From Ceratothoa steindachneri (taxonomy: Eukaryota > Arthropoda > Malacostraca > Isopoda > Cymothoidae), in NCBI GenBank assembly GCA_963969495.1, contig OZ018330.1, forward strand, positions 66,474,907 to 66,538,906: 64,000 nt of DNA, written 5' to 3'. How positions within the stretch are numbered: the first letter of the stretch is position 1; each line of letters opens with the position of its first letter. Positions 22,061-34,076 of this stretch are shown in pieces. Made by a program: the position numbers and the translations under genes. The notes under the pieces were generated by a model. That model had not been told where the DNA came from. It saw only the letters and a list, made by a program, of their open reading frames with translations, and searched no databases.

Positions 22061-22974
22061 TACACTAAGTCGGACGTGAGAAATAAAGGGAGAAATGAAC
22101 CGGATTGTATATACAGTCCTTTATTTACACAAGTATGGATAATTAAATTTACTATACAAACACGTTATAAATATATACAAAACAATCAAACCTATCTTAC
22201 GAATACTACCAATCAAAATAATATTACTCCAAATCCTACACTCTCAGCCACTCTTTAAAAATTGCAGGATTAAATTTGTGAGTTCTTATCGAAATAAGAG
22301 TGGATTTTTGATAAAAGATTATTTCAAACAAAGTAAAATCTATTATATATTTATATAAATAAAAACATCTCCCCATTCACACACACGCTTGCACAGAGGG
22401 AGGGAGAGGGTATTAGAAAAGAAGTGGGAGAATGGCCCTACAAACACTCTCACATTCGTTCCACCACAACGTGTAACCAGGTCTACCGGTTGGGATTTAG
22501 TACCTGTAGATCCTGATAACTTAGAATTTGCAACAATTCGTTGCACAACATCTATAGACCTTTATATAATAGTTGCTATCACAGAATTTGAATTGTCCTC
22601 TTGGTAAACGCACAAAATCCTTTGTTTTTCATCACAGAACACCGGTCGTCACTCAGAAGCCACCATGTTAACAGTTAAATTGTTCAATAATGTTAGCCCA
22701 TTAACAGTCGCCTAAACACAAATACCTGGGTTGGTAGTACCTCTTCTTCTAAGTAACCCGAAAGTTTTGGCCGCTTCAATTTGGGAGATATTTATTCCAT
22801 TCACTTCAAATTTTTATAAAGAATAGACATTAGATATATCTAAATAGGTCTCTCTCAACGTTTTATTAAACTTCTATAATCAATATTTAAATACAATCGT
22901 TCTTACAGACTCTTATATTATGGCTGCCAGTGTAAATATTTTTAAAATTTCTGCCAAAAATTCAAAAGTTTTAT
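22061..22974. other. Unassigned DNA
   Basis: Mixed composition with no gene recognised. Near 22660-22680 a TGTTAACAG next to a CCACCA-containing stretch recalls an LTR boundary with a primer-binding site, but no LTR pair was found. Confidence 0.3.
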
Positions 22975-24210
22975 TCTGCTTTCACATTCGCACTTCGCAA
23001 TCTTTTTCGAGACAATAACACGACTGTCTCTGCAGTGTCGTCTCACGGATTTCCTGCTCGGCGTCACTCTTTCCATAAGTACTTCGCAATTGTAAATATA
23101 ACTGTAGAAGAAAGTGGCAACGAGTAATTTTCATACTAGTACTTTCCCCATAGAGAACAACTGCATTGATTCGAGTGAGGTCCAACCTATTGTAATAGAC
23201 TTGAACTGGCCACCTCCTTGAGCCAACCTTTTTTGCTCTATTTGCTAGCCACCTGATAAAGAATATTCGTTGACTTGTAGCGGGTTACGGCAAGGTGCTC
23301 AGAAGAATGGCATTTGTATCTGTCTTGCATTGTGGCACCGTTTGTCTCGTAAATTCTTGATACCAATTGGCACTCACTTCGGACACGATACATTGTCCCA
23401 ACGAAGGTAGTATTTTTGTATTTAAATTTACAACATAGGCTCAGAGAAGTAAAAAAGTTGTAGCGCGTGACGTTTCTGCCTTTGCCGAGGTATGGTTTAA
23501 CAAGCTGAAGAAATACATATACTGAAAGTGGTTTGTTTGATGGACGATTTCTATCTCTACCGAGGAAAGTATTTGGACTTCTTATCAGCAGCTATTCAAA
23601 ATATTATTCAAAAATTTGTCTGGCTTACTGGCACTTTACTGGCTAGAGGGGCACCTTGATTTAGTAGAAGAACAACTGTTTGTTAATAGTTATATTTTCA
23701 TTCAGTTTATAGCAAGCAATGAAATTTTGTGTGAATTGATGCAAACTTCAGATACCAGAGCAAATTTGTCCGTTTTCAGCCTTTCAAATCAAAAGAGACT
23801 TCTTGTCAAAACGAAGGTATCTCATTACTTCACAAAAACGATCTCGTGCCATTTATCATAATAAAAAGGAAGGCACTATTTTCAACAGAAATTATCAGCA
23901 GGTTGTTTCTTGACTAATATTCGTTGAGCAAACATAATGCCAATAGTTGCCATGATTTCTTCTAGTGACACAGTATGAAGTAGTTTTCAATCGTCTATGA
24001 GCATCTGCTTGTGTACACATTTTTATAGCTTTAAAAATAAAGTAATCAATTATCAATCTAAAAGCACTCAAAAAGCATTTTCAGCAATTTGTCATTTGGC
24101 ATAAACAGTTGGACCAGGTTTTTCACGTAAAATATAGGGTGATCTCGTTTTACCCTCATTTCTGTGGTCAAGTTCGACAACTTCTTATTCTGTGCCATCC
24201 TACGCAGTTA
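22975..24210 (-). pseudogene. piggyBac transposase remnant
   Basis: Read on the minus strand across several frames, the order is that of a piggyBac transposase. First is EEIMATIGIMFARR (about 23990-23930), corresponding to the helix before the core. Next is MRYLRFDKKS at about 23830 and the KTDKFALVSEV region in shifted frames. NENITINKQLF and TKSRC..KPDKF (23690-23600) follow. The C-terminal motif KKVGSRRWPVQVYYN, then LDLTRINAVVLYGE (23225-23120), is one of the most conserved parts of the family. The very end carries QRQSCYC, possibly the Cys-rich tail. Many stops and frameshifts are present. Terminal TTAA sites and inverted repeats were not located. A second fragment of the same subfamily is at 30061-30252. 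Confidence 0.8.
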
Positions 24211-24366
24211 AAACGGAAACAACTTCCATTAATGAAGGAATATCGCATCTCTTTTTTTTCTTCCTAGTGAACCTCCCATTACCCGTGGAAATAAAAGAAG
24301 AACAAAAACAACTCACTATTATAAAAGAAGCGCCTAAAATAGTAACATAATATATTCAGTTGCATA

Positions 24367-24570
<204 letters not shown>

Positions 24571-25631
24571 ATTAAAACGTAACGCCACCCAGAGGGCCAA
24601 GCGGACATATTTATTAAAATCCCTCTTCGAAGAGAGCGAGAGAAAAGAACAAGAAATTGAGGTGCTTGAAAACAGTAGTCGTCTGATTAACAGGCAAACT
24701 GCCGAAAGGCTTTGGTCTTACCACTGAGTGGGTAGTCGACTAGAGCTGCACGTCGCAAGGAAGCCTTAAAAGGCCATTAAGCAGCTCTAATAAGAAACTG
24801 GCCCCAGTGAAATTGGGGAAGAAATCCATCTAACTGACGGTTTGAACAACCCGCTAGGCAAAACACCCAGTTAATCACTGAACTCAAAAGATCCGATTAC
24901 CAACGAGGTCAGGAGGCCCACGGTTAGAGCGACAAAGAGCGGCGTAAGATCAAAAGACCACCGAGGAGAAATAGTGGGACGGTTGTCGGTACCTCTCCTT
25001 TAAAAGCAGACATGGGTTCCGCAGTGTCATCCCCTTTAGCTGGGGCGGTTCCCGGGCTATAAATAAGCCCCGTAAGGAAAGAAAGTGATTATTCTTTAGA
25101 TACGGGAGAGGACTAGATTTTTGTGATCAGTCCCTTGCCCTGTTCCGGACTCGAATTCTAAGATTTAGAAGTTCGTCTCGTTTTCTTAGCGGTGTAATAC
25201 CAATCTATCCTTCGCAGACTTAGCAAGCGGTCTGGCTGCATCAAAATTCCTAAGAACTAAACAGGAATTCCGCGAGCACGATAAAAGAAGTTATCCGCCC
25301 ACCCTCGAGGGACTCTCTAATCGAAATCTCCGTAATTTTGAAAGAAGAAGAATTGATTCTCAAGTACTCCTTGAGCCAGAGAGCAAAAATTCTCTCTCCG
25401 TCTTTTAGAATTATAACCGGATCGATAAATTCATAAGAAGAGATCGACATCGGTTTCTACCGTCACCGTGACAACTCCCTTATCCCACGCCCACACCTTC
25501 ATCTTTATAAAGGGACACCTGAAATTCCCCGTCAACTTGAAGTCTGTCTGTTGTCTCCACAGACTCGCTGAAAAATCCAGTATAGCGACATCCGTCAACC
25601 TCGGTTCTGATCAAGGTCATGTAAGTCCGAA

Positions 25632-25634
<3 letters not shown>
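24571..25634. other. Moderately GC-rich unassigned block
   Basis: The composition clearly differs from the AT-rich flanks. There is a TATA-type hairpin at 25055-25070. No protein motif is recognised in any frame. It may be part of an LTR element, but no repeat copy was found in the window. Confidence 0.35.
25055..25070 (+). promoter_or_regulatory. Possible TATA box inside a short hairpin
   Basis: GGGCTATAAATAAGCCC places TATAAATA in the loop of a 5-bp inverted repeat. The position in a GC-rich block would suit a core promoter, for example an LTR, but no transcript or gene is visible. Confidence 0.25.

Positions 25635-25712
<78 letters not shown>
25635..25712. repeat. (AT)n microsatellite
   Basis: About 78 bp of pure AT dinucleotides. 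Confidence 0.95.
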
Positions 25713-25715
<3 letters not shown>

Positions 25716-27381
25716 TTTTAAAATTGTCCAAAGCTAACTAAATGAGACAGAGGATTTCGTGAGTTCTGTCATATTTTAGTTAGATTAGGGAAAGTATATG
25801 GTGGCTTAACTCTGTAACTTAGAGGCAAGTGGTTTGTATATGTGAAGCCGACTTTGTGTTGATCAGAGTTCTCGTCAGGAGTACTCCAATATTCGAATTG
25901 GGTCATCAAAGACCATGTTAAACTTAGAGAATTTAATGTAAATATATAAGTTAATTGATAAATTAAAAGATATATATTTTTGGTTAATTCTTGGTGGTTT
26001 TACTGGATCCTTACGTGTTAACCGGCTCTTTCCTTAAAACTGATTAAACGCTGTGGTACTCTCTGTCGTGGTATGAAATTATATTACATCAATACCATAT
26101 TATATCTATGGGGAGGGACCAATAACTTAGAGGCGAACCAAAAAGGGACGGAGCACCACTAGTTTAGACGGGCTGATTAGCGAGAAAGAGTGCAACGAGG
26201 TCAGGTAAATTATGGACAATGGCAAAACTCAAGGTTATTTAAAGAGGCATGACAAAAATATAATTTTATTTACATAAAAATAATGACAAAATTGACGGGA
26301 AATATTACATCAGATGAACGAGGGGGGTGATTGTAGTTAGGAATCAGACTATGAAGTTAAAATTAATGTGTTACGTGAGGAGACTATTCGAATGATGGGA
26401 ATTAACGCAAATGGTTACTGAAGGGAAAAGGGGTTGGCTTACGGAGGATTCCGGGTGAGACGTCAGGGTAAGGCTTCACGGATGTCTTCTTGCACGTGAG
26501 GCGAGGCCGCTCGAAGCCTCTGAGCGGGATGTTGAAATGATGACGGTTCTCAAAAATGAGGAGGGAAGGGGGTAACGTCCGGTCCAGAGAAGAGTATTTC
26601 GGCCACGCGAAAACGAGGGGCAAACGAGGAGTGCTTCGACAGGAGTTGACGAGAGAAGTCGGAAAAATCACTCGGTAGCGATCGTTAAATGGAATTACCT
26701 CACTAGCTGGGGCTAATTCCAATACACAAAAATAGTTTAGCTGTCACTTTGCTTTGTTGTTAGCACCTGACTTGGAACAAGGGGAATTTTCTTATGATCC
26801 GGGCGATACTCCTCAACTTTGTGTCGGTTTCATGGAAAACGAGCAATATATATGTCTGAGGCTCTTCCCGCGAGGAGAGGGGGGGAAGGTTACTGGGAAA
26901 CAGCTCTACTCTAGAATGGCCTCGAATCTTCTTGCCGAGCCTATTCTAGCCCCTGTAAAGGTAAATCGTGGTGAACGCAGTTCAAGGCTCCTGCTTGTGG
27001 AAGGGGAGGGGGGGGGGGGGTAGGCTTACCAATTTAAGCCTAACAGAATCTTCTCCAGCACATGGAACCTCTGGGCTGGAAAAGAAATTCCACGTGGAAT
27101 TCCCTCACACTCTCCTAATTCAGTATTTAGACTCCTTTAGACGAGTCCGAAGTCCACTCATCCAGTAGAGGAAATATTTCCCTTCCTAAGTGGTGTCAGA
27201 CCGGCTCGCTAAAGTCACTAAATATATAAATACTTTGAGAAAGAGTTATTGTATCGGAGTAAATGTTAAAAGGCCAACAGTTGAGGAATAATTCTCCGAC
27301 AATAGTAGGGAGACAATTCCTCGACAATATATATAGTCTCGTAAATTAAACTTTTAGCCCCTATACAGTGGTTTAACTATC

Positions 27382-27385
<4 letters not shown>
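25713..27385. other. Unassigned, partly GC-rich DNA
   Basis: The core at 26400-27170 is GC-rich and has open frames on both strands (106 codons minus, 89 codons plus) but no recognisable motif. A run of 13 G lies at 27008-27020. I make no functional call. Confidence 0.35.

Positions 27386-27420
<35 letters not shown>
27386..27420. repeat. (TA)n microsatellite
   Basis: About 35 bp of TA dinucleotides. Confidence 0.9.
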
Positions 27421-27421
<1 letters not shown>

Positions 27422-27642
27422 TAGCAAATCCTAGGACCCAACAGGACCATATGTGCAAGGCAAGGGGGACAGCAGCTGTTTACTTTTCCTTTTTTAATAA
27501 GATATAAGCAAATTATCTTATACACATACCTTTATTTTTCTTATATTATATAATATATACTGTGTAAAGAGTGGAAAATGGACAGGCAGACAAACAAATA
27601 AAAATGCAGAAAAACCTTTGTCCATAATATTATGATAATATA

Positions 27643-28905
27643 AAGGGTGTTTTATTAACTTGGACCGATTTTAAATGTAAGTTAAGTTTAAGCGTCTAAT
27701 GATTTTTTTTCTTTTTCTTTCAGATTTCACAACTTCAGTCTTTAGCAATTTTAACCATGGAAAGATTAACTATCAAACAACGTGTTAAAGTTATCGAAGC
27801 CTATTACGAATATGGATGTTCAAACAGAAACGCATTTCGTGCGCTTCACGATTTTGGGGGTCAACATAATCGACCAACCGAGAGTGCAATTGGGAAAATT
27901 GTTCGTAAATTCAAACAAACGGGGTCGGTGGCAGATATGGAAACGCCATTGCGTGCTCGTTTACGCCGTTCAGCTAAAAACATTGTTGTAGTGCGCGAGA
28001 ATGTGGCAGAAGATCCAGACACCTCTATTCGTTATCGCGCGCAGGAATTGAACCTCTCCACAATAACGTTATATCGAATTTTGACAAAATATTTGTCTCT
28101 ACCCGCTTACAAAATTCAATTGCTACAAGAACTGAAGACTGTTGACCAGTTGAAGCACCGTACATTCGTCAATCGGGTGCACGAGCAAAGAGAAGCGGAT
28201 GATGATTTTTTGAAAAAAATCATCTTTAGTGATGAAGCCCATTCTCATCTTGGTGGATTCGTTAATAAACAGAATTGTCGCATTTGGGCTGATGGAAATC
28301 CCAGGAAGATTGTTGAAAAGCAACTGCATCCACAAAAGGTCACTGTTTGTTGGGTATTTTTTGCTAGCGGAATCCTTGGGCCATATTTCTTCGAAAATGA
28401 TGACGGGAATTCTGTTACGGTGACAGGCCAGCGATACTGTGCCATGATTAAAACCTTTTTATGGCCTACGGCGCCACATGCCACACAGCCAATCCAACAC
28501 TAGCTTTATTGAATGAGAAGTTCTCATGTAGCATTATCTCTCGAAACAGAGAGGTCAATTGGCCACCACGTTTGTGTTACTTGACGCCTCAAGATTTGTT
28601 CCTTTGGGGTCATCTCAAAAGTAAGGTCTATGCCAACAAGCTAACAACAATTCAACAACTGAAGGATGAGATAATAAGTCATATTGGCGAGATCGAGGAG
28701 CAACTATGCAGAGAGGTCATCAAAGATTTTGACCATCAAATGGAGGTGTGCCGCCGAATCCTTGTCAGACATTTAGGCGATATTATTCTTCACACATAAT
28801 GGCCATGACACATATAACATGATCCAATAGTGAAATCAATATATTTTCACCAATACCGCTGTTTTATTTACTGCTAACTTCGATCCGTCTTAATGGAACA
28901 CCCGT
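27643..28905 (+). mobile_element. Mariner-like element 1, near complete
   Basis: The ends form an imperfect inverted repeat of about 28 bp. The left reads GGGTGTTTTATTAACTTGGA from 27645. The right, on the minus strand, reads GGGTGTTCCATTAAGACGGA from 28903. TA dinucleotides flank both sides (27641-27642 and 28906-28907), as expected for IS630-Tc1-mariner target duplication. The 1.26-kb length and a single transposase gene fit the superfamily. Confidence 0.85.
27757..28799 (+). pseudogene. Mariner-like transposase (DD41D spacing), one frame break
   Basis: It starts at ATG 27757 (MERLTIKQRVKVIEAYYEYG). The N-terminal helix-turn-helix region (about residues 1-60, SAIGKIVRKFKQTGSV) is of the DUF4817 kind. 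A second helical region follows (RYRAQELNLSTITLYRILTK). The first catalytic Asp is in IFSDEAHSHL. The frame ends at 28503, but the protein continues in another frame from about 28461 with YGATCHTAN, NWPPRLCYLTPQDLFLWG and a C-terminal helix ending at 28799. The second catalytic Asp, normally in DGATCHTA, reads Tyr here. The third, in TPQD, is kept. Exactly 41 residues separate them. The frameshift plus the lost Asp predict an inactive enzyme. Apart from this damage the copy is long and well kept, so it is among the youngest insertions here. Confidence 0.9.
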
Positions 28906-28907
28906 TA

Positions 28908-30060
28908 CATTAGAAAATATTAGATCTGTAAAATTTCATAATAATGGACCTTTACTATGTCACAAAATAATTGCTAAATATCATTGATAAACTTATGAAC
29001 TGATCATCATATTGTAATAAAAATGTAAATACCTATTTTAATTTCCTTTAAAGTAGCTATCATTGAACTCTTTATTATCTGCATCACTCAGTGACTGGTC
29101 AACACTTCAATTGACTGAGATAAGTAACCATTTGCCTGAGTAATATAATTATCTTCGCTATCATTACTGTCCACAGATATTTCAATTCGTTCTGAGATTG
29201 ATTCTGAAATTGCTTTCAAACTTCCAAGAATTTTTAATTTGGAAGAGAGCGTTTTGCAAACCTGATAGTAGTTTGGAAGCGTAGCAGATAATAATTCGCC
29301 GGGGGATAGTACTGGGCAGCATAATGTGAGAATGAACATGTTAGTGCAAGTCATGACAACGTTCCATTATTGTTCTTTTGAGCGCGATCAAAGTGACCGT
29401 TTCGCTGTTTTAGTAATATCACTGAATATTTTGTTAAATATGATTCAACGCAAAGGTTAATGACGTAGTGAAGACATTTAGGGAATATGATGGCAAACTA
29501 ACACGAATAAAGTGAGATGCGCGAATTTGAATCGGGAAAAGCGGTCATTTTTACTGCTTTGCTCTTCTAGAGTTAAAAGAATCATGAGATTATAATATAT
29601 ATGAGGAAACTTTGAAATATAATTTTATTTAAAATTCGCTATTATTAAAAAATAAAAAATAAGCAAAAAAGAAAGAGGGAACAGTGGATAATTAAGATTT
29701 ACAGCTGGGGATGCGAAAAGAGTCCATGATGGATAATAAGTGCCTGTCGAATTTGGGTGCTCTGTTTACGTGCTATAATAATCCTGTACACGAAAAAAAT
29801 ATAAGTGGACCATAAAGCGTAAATGCCTATGTGTATATTAGCGTTCTGGATCAGTTACACCACTACTTCCAGTCTCCCGTCCTTCTTAAAGAAAAATGCA
29901 ATACCTGACTGATAAGATATGCCAGTCAGAACTAATTGTTTCTCATGTCCTTCCCATTTCTATATGTGTGAGATGTCCACTAGTTAGGATTGGCTTTAAA
30001 TTTGGCTACTTGTTGCGAATTGTATGAACTAACATAATATAGACGCTAAGCCAAGATCCG
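28908..30060. other. Unassigned AT-rich DNA
   Basis: The 88-codon minus-strand frame at 29088-29354 shows no family I can name. The rest has no coding trace. Confidence 0.4.
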
Positions 30061-30252
30061 ACTTCAGATACCAGAGCAAATTTGTCCGTTTTCAGCCTTT
30101 CAAATAGATTAGACTTCTTGTCAAAACGAAGGTATCTCATTACTTCACAAAAACGATCTCGTGCAATTTATCATAAAAAAGGAGGGCATTCTTTTCACCA
30201 GGGATTATCAGCAGGTTGTTCCTTGACTAATATTCGTCGAGCAAACATGATG
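30061..30252 (-). pseudogene. piggyBac transposase fragment, second copy
   Basis: This matches 23745-23939 almost base for base, with about nine in ten positions identical by eye. It covers the FARRILVKEQPADN region and the MRYLRFDKKS / KTDKFALVSEV region on the minus strand. Similarity stops sharply on both sides. The two copies came from the same subfamily, or one segment was duplicated within the locus. Confidence 0.8.
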
Positions 30253-30309
30253 ACATCGGAAATATTTTTTAAACTCGGACCGCTCCAAATAATGACAACA
30301 TTAAAAAAA

Positions 30310-31060
30310 AAAATATGAAATCACATTCTGGGATTCAGGAGAAGTCAGGGTCTGGGGAAAGCATGTAATATTCTCGGAATTCATGGCGCCAATATAAACG
30401 GTCAGACTACCCAGCTCTAAACTTAATATGTAGCTCCAAGTATTATAGAACAACGACCATGCTTTACTGTTGTCATGATTCAGTTTCATTTTCACTATTC
30501 CCTTGGCCTACTGCTTACTATAACCTTGCCTGGGGTCAAGAACATCTAAAGTGTGGACTCGTTGGGCTAAAAGACACGCCCCTACTGACGCATGGTCCAG
30601 TTGCGGTGAGCAGGTGCCCAAGCCAGTCGACGCCACTTATGATGTTTGATCAAAGGTTTCTGGCCGGCTTTACATGAATTCTGGCCTTGTGAGAGCAATC
30701 TGACATGGACTGTTTTGACGAATGCATTAACCTGGAACACCTCTGTGCATCCATGGAGCAGCTGAACTGCAATTTTTCTTACACTGCCTAAAGCTCATGC
30801 CCCGCAAAGACCGGTCGTTTTTGCGTACTGACACAGATTCTCCCAGAGCGAGGTCGCACTTGAATGTTTCCACTTACTCCGGTCCACTTTAACCCTTCTG
30901 CAACCCTGAAATGTGATCCTCTCACTCTCTCAGCAATTTGTCGACAGCCAAATCCCTCCTCGTGCAGCGTTAGTATCAGATTTCTTTTCTCCATGATAAG
31001 GCTACGTCTTTTCGCCATTATTATATAATTATCAGATTTGTCGTTATAAAATATCATATT
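30310..31060 (-). pseudogene. Second Tc1-like transposase remnant
   Basis: The N-terminus on the minus strand reads MAKRRSLIMEKRNLILTLHE and EGFGCRQIAERVRGS, then RPRSGR, a Tc1 HTH followed by the AT-hook-like GRPR motif. Later pieces in other frames are RRLAWAPAHRNWTMRQ (about 30620-30570), the Asp-Glu-Ser block degraded to NEST, TVKHGRCSI (about 30470) and MNSENI (30390). The order and spacing fit Tc1, but every segment is in a different frame. It is unlike the 21-kb Tc1 in sequence, so a different subfamily. The C-terminal third is missing. Confidence 0.75.
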
Positions 31061-31196
31061 TATAAACAGAATAATGTGTTATTTGAAGCCATGTTGACTC
31101 TAACATACCGCATACTGATACCAGAATTTTATACATTTCAATATCATCGCCCATTTATATATACCATAAAGTGAAGAGGAAAATTGGACTTTTATT

Positions 31197-31601
31197 AGTC
31201 GCGTGTGATTCTAGTCGCAGGCGACTCTACATCTCATTATGTCAGTCGGTCATTGGGTCAGTCGGTCCATCGGTCATTCGGTCCCCGTTTTTTTCTTTGT
31301 AATAACATTATAACTATTCGAATGATTCTAACGAAATTTTAAACCCTTGTGTTGTTTTACATTGTCTTTCGAATGATATAATATTCAAAGTCCTCTCAAG
31401 TTTAGCCCAGGAACTACTTTGTTTTGGCAATAACATCATAACTATTCGCTCCATTATAACAAGATTTGAAATCCTTATGTTGTTTTACATTCTCCTTCGA
31501 ATGTTATAATTGCCAAGGTCTTCCCCAGGATAGTTAGAGAATTATTGAAAGTTTTGAAGGTCGTAAGGTCATAACTCAGAATAAGTGAGAGCACACGACC
31601 T
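31197..31601 (-). repeat. Interspersed repeat family A, copy 4
   Basis: Minus orientation. The terminal block AGTCGCGTGTGATT at 31197 is followed closely by a second AGTCGCAGGCGACT, then the CCGAC/GGTC-rich tract and two internal units (ATAACATCATAACTATTCG and related). The other end is GCACACGACC at 31591-31600, preceded by GTCATAACTCAGAATAAGTG. Confidence 0.75.
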
Positions 31602-33299
31602 TTTGGTCAACAGACCTTGTTTTTCCTTCCAGATGTATTCTACACATACATGCAAACCTACACCAACATATCCTCAAAAATTCCCAAGGAGTATGAAAAA
31701 TTCAAATAAACTGAAAAACCTTTTTTATTTTAAAAATTTACTGATAATACGAAACTTTTTACTATGGACAAATATTGTAATGACTGAAAACTTGTCAAAA
31801 AATAGTCGGGACGATGTGCACTGTAGCGTTACAAATGGCCAGCAATATTCTAAGATACATTTATATCAAAAGATATTAAGACTCCCTTATATAAGGCTCT
31901 TTTAAGACCTGATTTGGATATATTCTATCATTTCGATTATGGAAAAGGAAGCTGCAATATTCGAAACGCGCCCAGCGTCGTGTGACGAAATCTTCTACTT
32001 AACTCTCACTAACAGATCGACATCTGCCTAGCCCACTTTCTTACGAGCCTATTAAACGAGCTTACTAATTTAAATGATGAGTAAATTTTTTAACTAATAA
32101 ACAAAAGATTTAACTGTGAGTTTATCTCAACATTTGGCAGGTTTGCCTCTGAATGTTGTCGAAGCATTACACTAAATATGTTTAAGAATAGTATATATAA
32201 ATATTTCTTTAAAATATGATTTTTCCGAAATAATCATTGTGAAACTAATTGTTTATCCAAATTCCCTCTCACTTTACCTCTCCCTAAACCTCTAACTCCC
32301 TTTCTTTCCTCTTTTTCTTTGAGTTGTCCTCGAGTGCATTTCGTTATCTTTGCTGGTTCGAAGTTCTATTTTTTATTATATTTTTCGAAGCTTTAATCAG
32401 ATCATTACCGAATAAGATTCTATAACTGTAGTAGGTATATTTTAACTAATTTTAAAATGATCATTTAACGAGTTAGAGTGTATTGCAGAGATTGCACAGA
32501 GGCTAAATAATTCACTGGTCATTTATGTAACAAATGAAAATAAACTTAAACAATTATACAGTTCTTGGCATTTTTTTTCTCTAGCTGTATTAAGGTATGT
32601 TGCGCTTAACGAAACAAACTACCATTTTTCCATCCTTCAGACAAACATACTAACTTCACAATTCGTTTCACACATAAAGTTGATATAACCTTTTAATACA
32701 ATTTAATGAACCGAAATCGGGGAATGTCCGATTACCTATTACATCATTTAAAGCATTTATTCAATTAGAGACCGTCTCCCAACTGTGTTTTTTGTCGATT
32801 TCACGCTTATGTTGCTTATTTCGTCTCATTCCATTATATGCACTTACGACGGAGGTCATAGTATACCCATCCATTGACTAAATCTCAAACTTATAAGTCC
32901 AGGTGTGAAGGTCAAAGCTGCTTATTACTATGGCAACTCTGTTAAGTATTTCGCGCTTATATTTGAATAAGTATCCAGACAATTATCTCCTTCGAAAATG
33001 TTTAATTGCCTTAGACTTTTGTCCACGATAATACCAATTACCCGCTGTTTTTATTTGAAAGAAAATAATGGGGTAATTAAGGGTTGAAATGGAATGGAGT
33101 ATAGAGTTAATTAGGAGAGTCTTCTGTGGAGATCAACGCATTTGCACACTCTATGGGATATAAATCTGAATTTTAGTCTCTCTGGGAAAATCAGGGATTA
33201 CGAGATGGGGAGGGGGGGGGAGCCAAAACAACGCTCAAACTGATCCTCCACAAGTTAGAGAAAATTCCAGGTAGATTGAGTCTTTTATTCTTCAATTGT
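31602..33299. other. Unassigned AT-rich DNA
   Basis: No coding trace with family features. A G-rich patch at 33206-33222 borders the minisatellite. Confidence 0.4.
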
Positions 33300-33850
33300 T
33301 GCCAAGTCACGGGATTTGATCCATCTTTGTCCTTTAAGACTCGAGAGATTGACGGATTCATTCCATCTCTCTCCTTTAAGATTCGAGAGATTCTGTTATT
33401 CGATCCATCTCTCTCCTTAAGGACTAAATAGATTCCTGGAAACAATCCATCTCTCTCATATTTGATTCTAGTGATTGAAAGATTGAGGGATTTGATCCTT
33501 TTTTTATTCGGGGAATTGAAGCATTTTGTTCATCCTATTCTCATTTAATTTGACGGATTGATTGATTCGATACATCTTTTTCCCTTTTGATTCAATTGTT
33601 TTATTAATTCAATTCATCTCCTCTCCCTTTGATTTCAGGGATTGAAGAATTGAGGGATTCGATCTATCTCTCTCCATTTTGATTCGAGAGATTGGGGGCT
33701 TCGAGTCATCTCTTCCATTTGATTCAAAAGATTCATTGATTCCACCATCATTCTCTTTTGAATTAAGGATTAATGAATTTGATTCATCTCTCTCCCTTTT
33801 GATTCGAGAGATTAAAGGAATCGGTCCATCTTTCTCTTCCTTTTTTCTAT
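33300..33850 (+). repeat. 42-bp minisatellite
   Basis: About 13 units of roughly 42 bp. The core reads TTTGATTCGAGAGATT, then GAGGGATTCGATCCATCT and CTCTCC. The CCAT landmark falls at 33321, 33363, 33405 and 33447, exactly 42 apart, then less regularly to about 33826. Because 42 is a multiple of three, some frames stay open and give 14-residue repeats (minus: RISRILKERDG / SISRVLKDKDG). The plus and minus frames across it are therefore probably artefacts. Confidence 0.85.
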
Positions 33851-33924
33851 TCTCAACTTTTGTCGGAGAAATTCCACACGTTTCACCTTTTCAAAGGACC
33901 GAGTTAGATATAAGTAAAGCCTGG

Positions 33925-34010
33925 AGGAGCTCTCATGACCTAGTGGATACTGTCCTGGGTTTCAAAGTCTGATTACTCGAGTTAGAAAGGGCACGCAAAT
34001 ATTCACAGCT
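33925..34010 (+). other. Possible tRNA-like SINE head
   Basis: TGACCTAGTGGATACTGTCC resembles an RNA polymerase III A box as found in tRNA-derived SINEs. A degenerate B-box-like ACTCGAGTTAG lies about 40 bases later. The match is weak and no SINE body or tail was defined. Confidence 0.25.
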
Positions 34011-34076
34011 GTAGGGCACTCCCACTAATCACGCCGGGCCGCCGAATCTCGCATGTGCGCAGTTCATTCCATTATA

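Noticed and set aside
22655..22690. Possible LTR edge with primer-binding site (TGTTAACAG next to CCACCA)
   Set aside because: No second LTR, no matching coding region and no polypurine tract were found.
25468..25737. 89-codon and 83-codon frames ending in Ile-Tyr repeats
   Set aside because: Most of the length is the AT microsatellite and the rest has no recognised motif.
26402..27168. Open frames of 66-106 codons on both strands
   Set aside because: Overlapping frames in a GC-rich stretch with no motif, no start context and no homologous feel.
24571..27200. Idea that the GC-richer DNA is an endogenous virus or LTR element
   Set aside because: No viral or retroelement protein motif was recognised in any frame. 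Composition alone is not evidence.
33191..33972. 84-codon minus and 97-codon plus frames with repeated peptides
   Set aside because: They follow from a 42-bp tandem repeat whose length is a multiple of three. There is no independent coding evidence.
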